Program-made: the position numbers and the translations under genes
The notes under the pieces: model-generated
What the model was told of the DNA's origin: nothing
Seen by the model: the letters and a program-made list of their open reading frames with translations, nothing else
Database searches by the model: none
Shown: positions 24,258-26,367 of the stretch, piece after piece
Layout: the number at the start of each line of letters is the position of its first letter
How positions within the stretch are numbered: position 1 is the first letter of the stretch
Virus record (IMG/VR): IMGVR_UViG_3300027754_000372
Location: 1-26,367 of that record
DNA: 26,367 nt
Origin: a virus
Reading direction: 5' to 3' (one strand)

Positions 24258-25650
24258 GATCCTGTTCGACTACCAGAAGAAGGCGGTCAACTTCCAATGC
24301 GTTCACCCCCACTCAATGTTGTGGCTGGACATGGGTCTGGGCAAGACCGTCGTCACCCTGACTGCCATGGCGCACCTGATCCGTACCGCGTTCCTGCGCG
24401 GCGTGATCATCGTTGCACCCATCCGGGTCATCCGACTGGTCTGGCGCCAAGAGGCTGCGAAGTGGAACCACACCAGTCACCTGAAGTTCAGCATGGTCAC
24501 AGGCACTAAGGATCAACGCACACGGGCGCTGCTGCGGCCTGCTGATGTGTACTTGATCAACTACGAGAACCTGGGCTGGCTGGCTGAGACGCTCCAGACC
24601 TACTTCGTCAAGAAGGACCGTCTGCTGCCGTTCAACGGGATTGTCTGGGATGAGATCAGCAAGATGAAGAACAGCGCGACCAACCGGGTCAAAGCGTTCC
24701 GCAAGATCGCTGACAAGTTCGACTGGACTACCGGCCTGACCGGCACCCCGGCCAGCAACGGATACAAGGATCTGCATGGTCAGTTCCTGGTGGTCGACAG
24801 GGGCGAGCGACTGGGCACATCGAAGACAGCGTTCCGCACCAGGTTCTACCGCAAGGTGGGACCGTACAAGGAACTGCCCTACGAGGACACCGAGGACACC
24901 ATCAAGAAGTTGATTGGCGACATCACACTCGAGATGAGCGCAGAGGACTACAACCCGCTGCCAGACCTGATGATCAACAACCTCGACATTGAGATGCCGG
25001 AGGATCTGCGGGCCAAGTACGACAAGTTGGAGCGCGAGTTCTTCTTGCAACTTGACAGTGGCAAAGAGGTCGAGGTGTTCAACCAGGCGGCGCTGACCAA
25101 CAAGTGTTTGCAGTTTGCCAACGGTGCCATGTACCCGATTGCCGGAATGCCGTTGTGGGAGCCGATCCATGACCTGAAGCTCGAGGCACTCGAGGAGATC
25201 CTAGACGAGGCTCAAGGCTCGCCTGTCCTGTGCTCGTATGCCTACAGGTCAGACGCCCAGCGCATCATGGATCGGTTCAAGCACCTGGACCCTATCAACT
25301 TGACCGAGTGCAAGAGCGAAGCGTCGTTGGTCGATGCCATGCACCGCTGGAAGACTGGTGACTGCTCTTTGATGATCGGTCACCCGGCATCGATGGGGCA
25401 CGGCATCGATGGTCTTCAGAGTACCGGGCACATCCTTGTTTGGTACGGGCTGAACTGGTCGCTGGATCTGTACGAGCAGTTCAACGCTCGAGTGCGCCGC
25501 CAGGGTCAGGGGGTGCCGGTGATCTGTCATCGCATCCTGATGCAAGACACACTCGACCAGGCACAAGCACAGGCTCTCGATATGAAGGCCACCACCCAGG
25601 CTGGGCTGCGCAACGCGGTCAAGCAGTACAGACAATCAAAGGGAGTTTGA
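24244..25650 (+). CDS. SNF2-like DEAD/H-box helicase
   Basis: 468 residues from ATG 24244. Motifs in order: FDYQKKAV (Q-motif region, 8-15), Walker A DMGLGKTV (29-36), Ia IIVAPIRVI (55-63), II VWDEISKMKN (D136, E137), III GLTGTPASN (164-172), V GHPASMGHGIDGLQ and VI QFNARVRRQGQ. It is thus a complete two-domain SF2/SNF2-family ATPase of the kind found in phage replication modules with DUF2800, DUF2815 and VRR-NUC. It likely translocates on dsDNA and works with the nuclease encoded immediately upstream. Motif II is DEIS rather than DEAH, normal for this group. Confidence 0.92.
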   Translation: MLTPEILFDYQKKAVNFQCVHPHSMLWLDMGLGKTVVTLTAMAHLIRTAFLRGVIIVAPIRVIRLVWRQEAAKWNHTSHLKFSMVTGTKDQRTRALLRPADVYLINYENLGWLAETLQTYFVKKDRLLPFNGIVWDEISKMKNSATNRVKAFRKIADKFDWTTGLTGTPASNGYKDLHGQFLVVDRGERLGTSKTAFRTRFYRKVGPYKELPYEDTEDTIKKLIGDITLEMSAEDYNPLPDLMINNLDIEMPEDLRAKYDKLEREFFLQLDSGKEVEVFNQAALTNKCLQFANGAMYPIAGMPLWEPIHDLKLEALEEILDEAQGSPVLCSYAYRSDAQRIMDRFKHLDPINLTECKSEASLVDAMHRWKTGDCSLMIGHPASMGHGIDGLQSTGHILVWYGLNWSLDLYEQFNARVRRQGQGVPVICHRILMQDTLDQAQAQALDMKATTQAGLRNAVKQYRQSKGV

Positions 25651-25851
25651 ATGAGAAAACCACCGAGCATCGGATGGTGGCCGACCGGGGGCCACAGCCT
25701 CAGTTGGTGGGACGGTAAGAACTGGTCCTGGCCGTGTCTTGACACGGACAGCATCCGGCAGGTGACGCGGTACAGCAGCAAGATCGACACCGCGAAGAAC
25801 GTCAAATGGTATCCACGGCCCGACAACTGGCCAGAAAGGTCGAAGACATGA
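25651..25851 (+). CDS. Tryptophan-rich small protein, 66 residues
   Basis: ATG 25651 directly after the helicase TGA, with AAGGGAG upstream. The product (MRKPPSIGWWPTGGHSLSWW, DGKNWSWPCLDTDSIRQVTR) has nine Trp in 66 residues and a 'WWDGKNWSWP'-type stretch. Small proteins with a 'WW.GKxWS' phrase of this sort occur in phage early regions; function unknown. Soluble, no membrane segment. ATGA overlap with the next gene shows coupled translation. Confidence 0.72.
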   Translation: MRKPPSIGWWPTGGHSLSWWDGKNWSWPCLDTDSIRQVTRYSSKIDTAKNVKWYPRPDNWPERSKT

Positions 25852-25961
25852 GCGATGACGAAGCCGACGATTTGCGCTACTACCGCGCAGCTTTCCGCAG
25901 CGCCTTGCTGTGGTCGGTGATTATTGTGGTGCTGATGGCGCTGATTGCGTGGTTGGTATGA
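25848..25961 (+). CDS. Small membrane protein, 37 residues
   Basis: The frame ATG 25848 to TGA 25961 encodes MSDDEADDLRYYRAAFRSAL followed by LWSVIIVVLMALIAWLV. An acidic cytoplasmic N-terminus and a single C-terminal membrane helix (about 20-37) are clear. ATGA overlaps on both sides connect it to its neighbours. AGAAAGG lies upstream of the start. Just ahead of the likely endolysin gene, an involvement in lysis or membrane remodelling is possible but unproven. Confidence 0.65.
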   Translation: MSDDEADDLRYYRAAFRSALLWSVIIVVLMALIAWLV

Positions 25962-26089
25962 GGCCGCTCGCATGGATGGTCCGCGAGGGCAAGGTCTGCA
26001 TTCTCATCACCCGGCGCAGGGCAGAGATGCAGTACTGGGCAGACCTTGGATGCACCGTGGTGCCGCTCTATGCGATGCCCCCTCTGTAA
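25958..26089 (+). CDS. Small protein of 43 residues, unknown function
   Basis: ATG 25958 overlaps the previous stop (ATGA); ends TAA 26089. The product is MRPLAWMVREGKVCILITRR followed by RAEMQYWADLGCTVVPLYAM and PPL. It has the alternating pattern of a short beta-alpha-beta unit and two Cys. No Shine-Dalgarno of its own, consistent with coupled translation. Its last codons overlap the zinc-ribbon gene. Not recognised. Confidence 0.58.
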   Translation: MRPLAWMVREGKVCILITRRRAEMQYWADLGCTVVPLYAMPPL

Positions 26090-26312
26090 CGCCCCAACAG
26101 AGACGCTGGACACGCGCCAGCAACCCAACAACACAACCCGAAGGAGAATGAAGTGCTACAACAATCATCGGTTCTGGACGGAGGAACGACCCGTCGGTTC
26201 CCCCGCACTCTCAACGAAGCATTCCCGACTGGCGCCGAGTACGGGTGCGCCATTACCTGCTACAGGAACCCCAACGTCGGGTTCTGGGCCGGTGCCTTGT
26301 GCCTGTTCCTAA
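26070..26312 (+). CDS. Zinc-ribbon protein, NrdR-N-terminus-like, with overlapped tail
   Basis: ATG 26070, overlapping the previous gene by 20 bases. The first 40 residues (MRCPLCNAPTETLDTRQQPN, NTTRRRMKCYNNHRFWTEER) match the NrdR-type zinc ribbon: C3-x2-C6, a RRR basic run, C29 and H33 (CYNNH) before RFWTEE. Such stand-alone ribbons are frequent in phages. The remaining 40 residues (SPALSTKHSRLAPSTGAPLP and onward) are low complexity and lie over the start of the next gene in another frame, so they may be poorly constrained. Likely DNA-binding; target unknown. Confidence 0.65.
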   Translation: MRCPLCNAPTETLDTRQQPNNTTRRRMKCYNNHRFWTEERPVGSPALSTKHSRLAPSTGAPLPATGTPTSGSGPVPCACS

Positions 26313-26341
26313 CCTTTGCAGTGGTGGCGTCATGGATTTGA
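26153..26341 (+). CDS. Small membrane-anchored protein, 62 residues, GTG start
   Basis: GTG 26153 preceded by AAGGAG at ideal spacing. The product starts MLQQSSVLDGGTTRRFPRTL and continues NEAFPTGAEYGCAITCYRNP. The phrase 'RRFPRTLNEAFP.GAEYGCAI' is a recurrent motif in small phage proteins I have seen from Burkholderiales hosts. It ends with one membrane helix (FWAGALCLFLTFAVVASWI). It overlaps the zinc-ribbon gene by 160 bases in a different frame, and its stop overlaps the following gene. Function unknown; position before the endolysin allows a holin-like guess, but one helix and this motif are not proof. Confidence 0.68.
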   Translation: MLQQSSVLDGGTTRRFPRTLNEAFPTGAEYGCAITCYRNPNVGFWAGALCLFLTFAVVASWI

Positions 26342-26367
26342 AGACTCAACTGATACGAGAAGAAGGC
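26332..26367 (+). CDS. Probable endolysin (lysozyme/muramidase), N-terminal 12 residues only
   Basis: ATG 26332 inside the end of the previous gene opens a frame reading MDLKTQLIREEG to the window edge. This resembles the first helix and catalytic-Glu region of T4-type lysozymes and related endolysins ('L...LIRHEG.RL..Y.D..G'); the Glu in 'REEG' would be the catalytic one. Only 12 codons are seen, so the assignment rests on a short match and on position after small membrane proteins. Confidence 0.42.
   Translation, partial: MDLKTQLIREEG

Noticed and set aside
24313-25170. Minus-strand open frame of 285 codons opposite the helicase
   Set aside because: Antisense to the SNF2 helicase motifs; composition is typical of a reverse-frame artefact.

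Overview
The window is a stretch of a tailed-phage (or prophage) genome with a P22-like, short-tailed virion. The evidence is the minus-strand order TerS, TerL, P22-type portal, scaffold, P22-type coat, gp4-like adaptor and gp10-like tail hub, read from about 13.6 kb leftward to base 1. No bacterial housekeeping gene, tRNA or rRNA is visible. The GC-rich coding style and the relatives suggested by the protein texts are compatible with a phage of a (beta)proteobacterium from water or soil, but the host is inference only.

Layout. (1) Bases 1-13587, minus strand: a tightly packed late operon with many ATGA or TAATG stop/start overlaps. It includes several very small genes (42, 50, 50 and 53 codons) and an 856-residue beta-helix-like protein placed inside the head genes. 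(2) Bases 13588-14273: a 686-base divergent control region without a convincing gene. It holds an AT-rich patch, a GC-rich block, a 16-bp palindrome, three perfect 16-bp tandem repeats, a long inverted repeat with arms of about 50 bases, and six copies of TGTCACAC. It is the best candidate for an origin and/or regulatory hub. (3) Bases 14274-16971, plus strand: ten small early-type genes, most of unknown function. Many of their junctions carry the same short motif, CCC(T)GTAA repeated two or three times, which in three genes also supplies the last codons and the stop. (4) Bases 16975-19479, minus strand: a large Prim-Pol / PriCT-2 / DUF3987 primase-helicase gene, convergent with region 3 and divergent from region 5. 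(5) Bases 19563-26367, plus strand: a ribbon-helix-helix regulator behind a dyad operator, then a replication and recombination set: Fe-S RecB-type nuclease (DUF2800), ssDNA-binding protein (DUF2815), family-B DNA polymerase with proofreading domain, VRR-NUC nuclease and SNF2-type helicase. Small membrane and zinc-ribbon genes follow, then the first 12 codons of what looks like an endolysin.

Working together: the Prim-Pol protein would prime and unwind, the polymerase, SSB, nucleases and SNF2 helicase would replicate and process the DNA, and the left operon would package it with TerS/TerL through the portal into a coat/scaffold shell closed by the gp4 and gp10 tail proteins. The RHH protein and a Cro/XRE-like HTH protein are the only visible regulators. 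No integrase is present in the window, so lifestyle cannot be decided.
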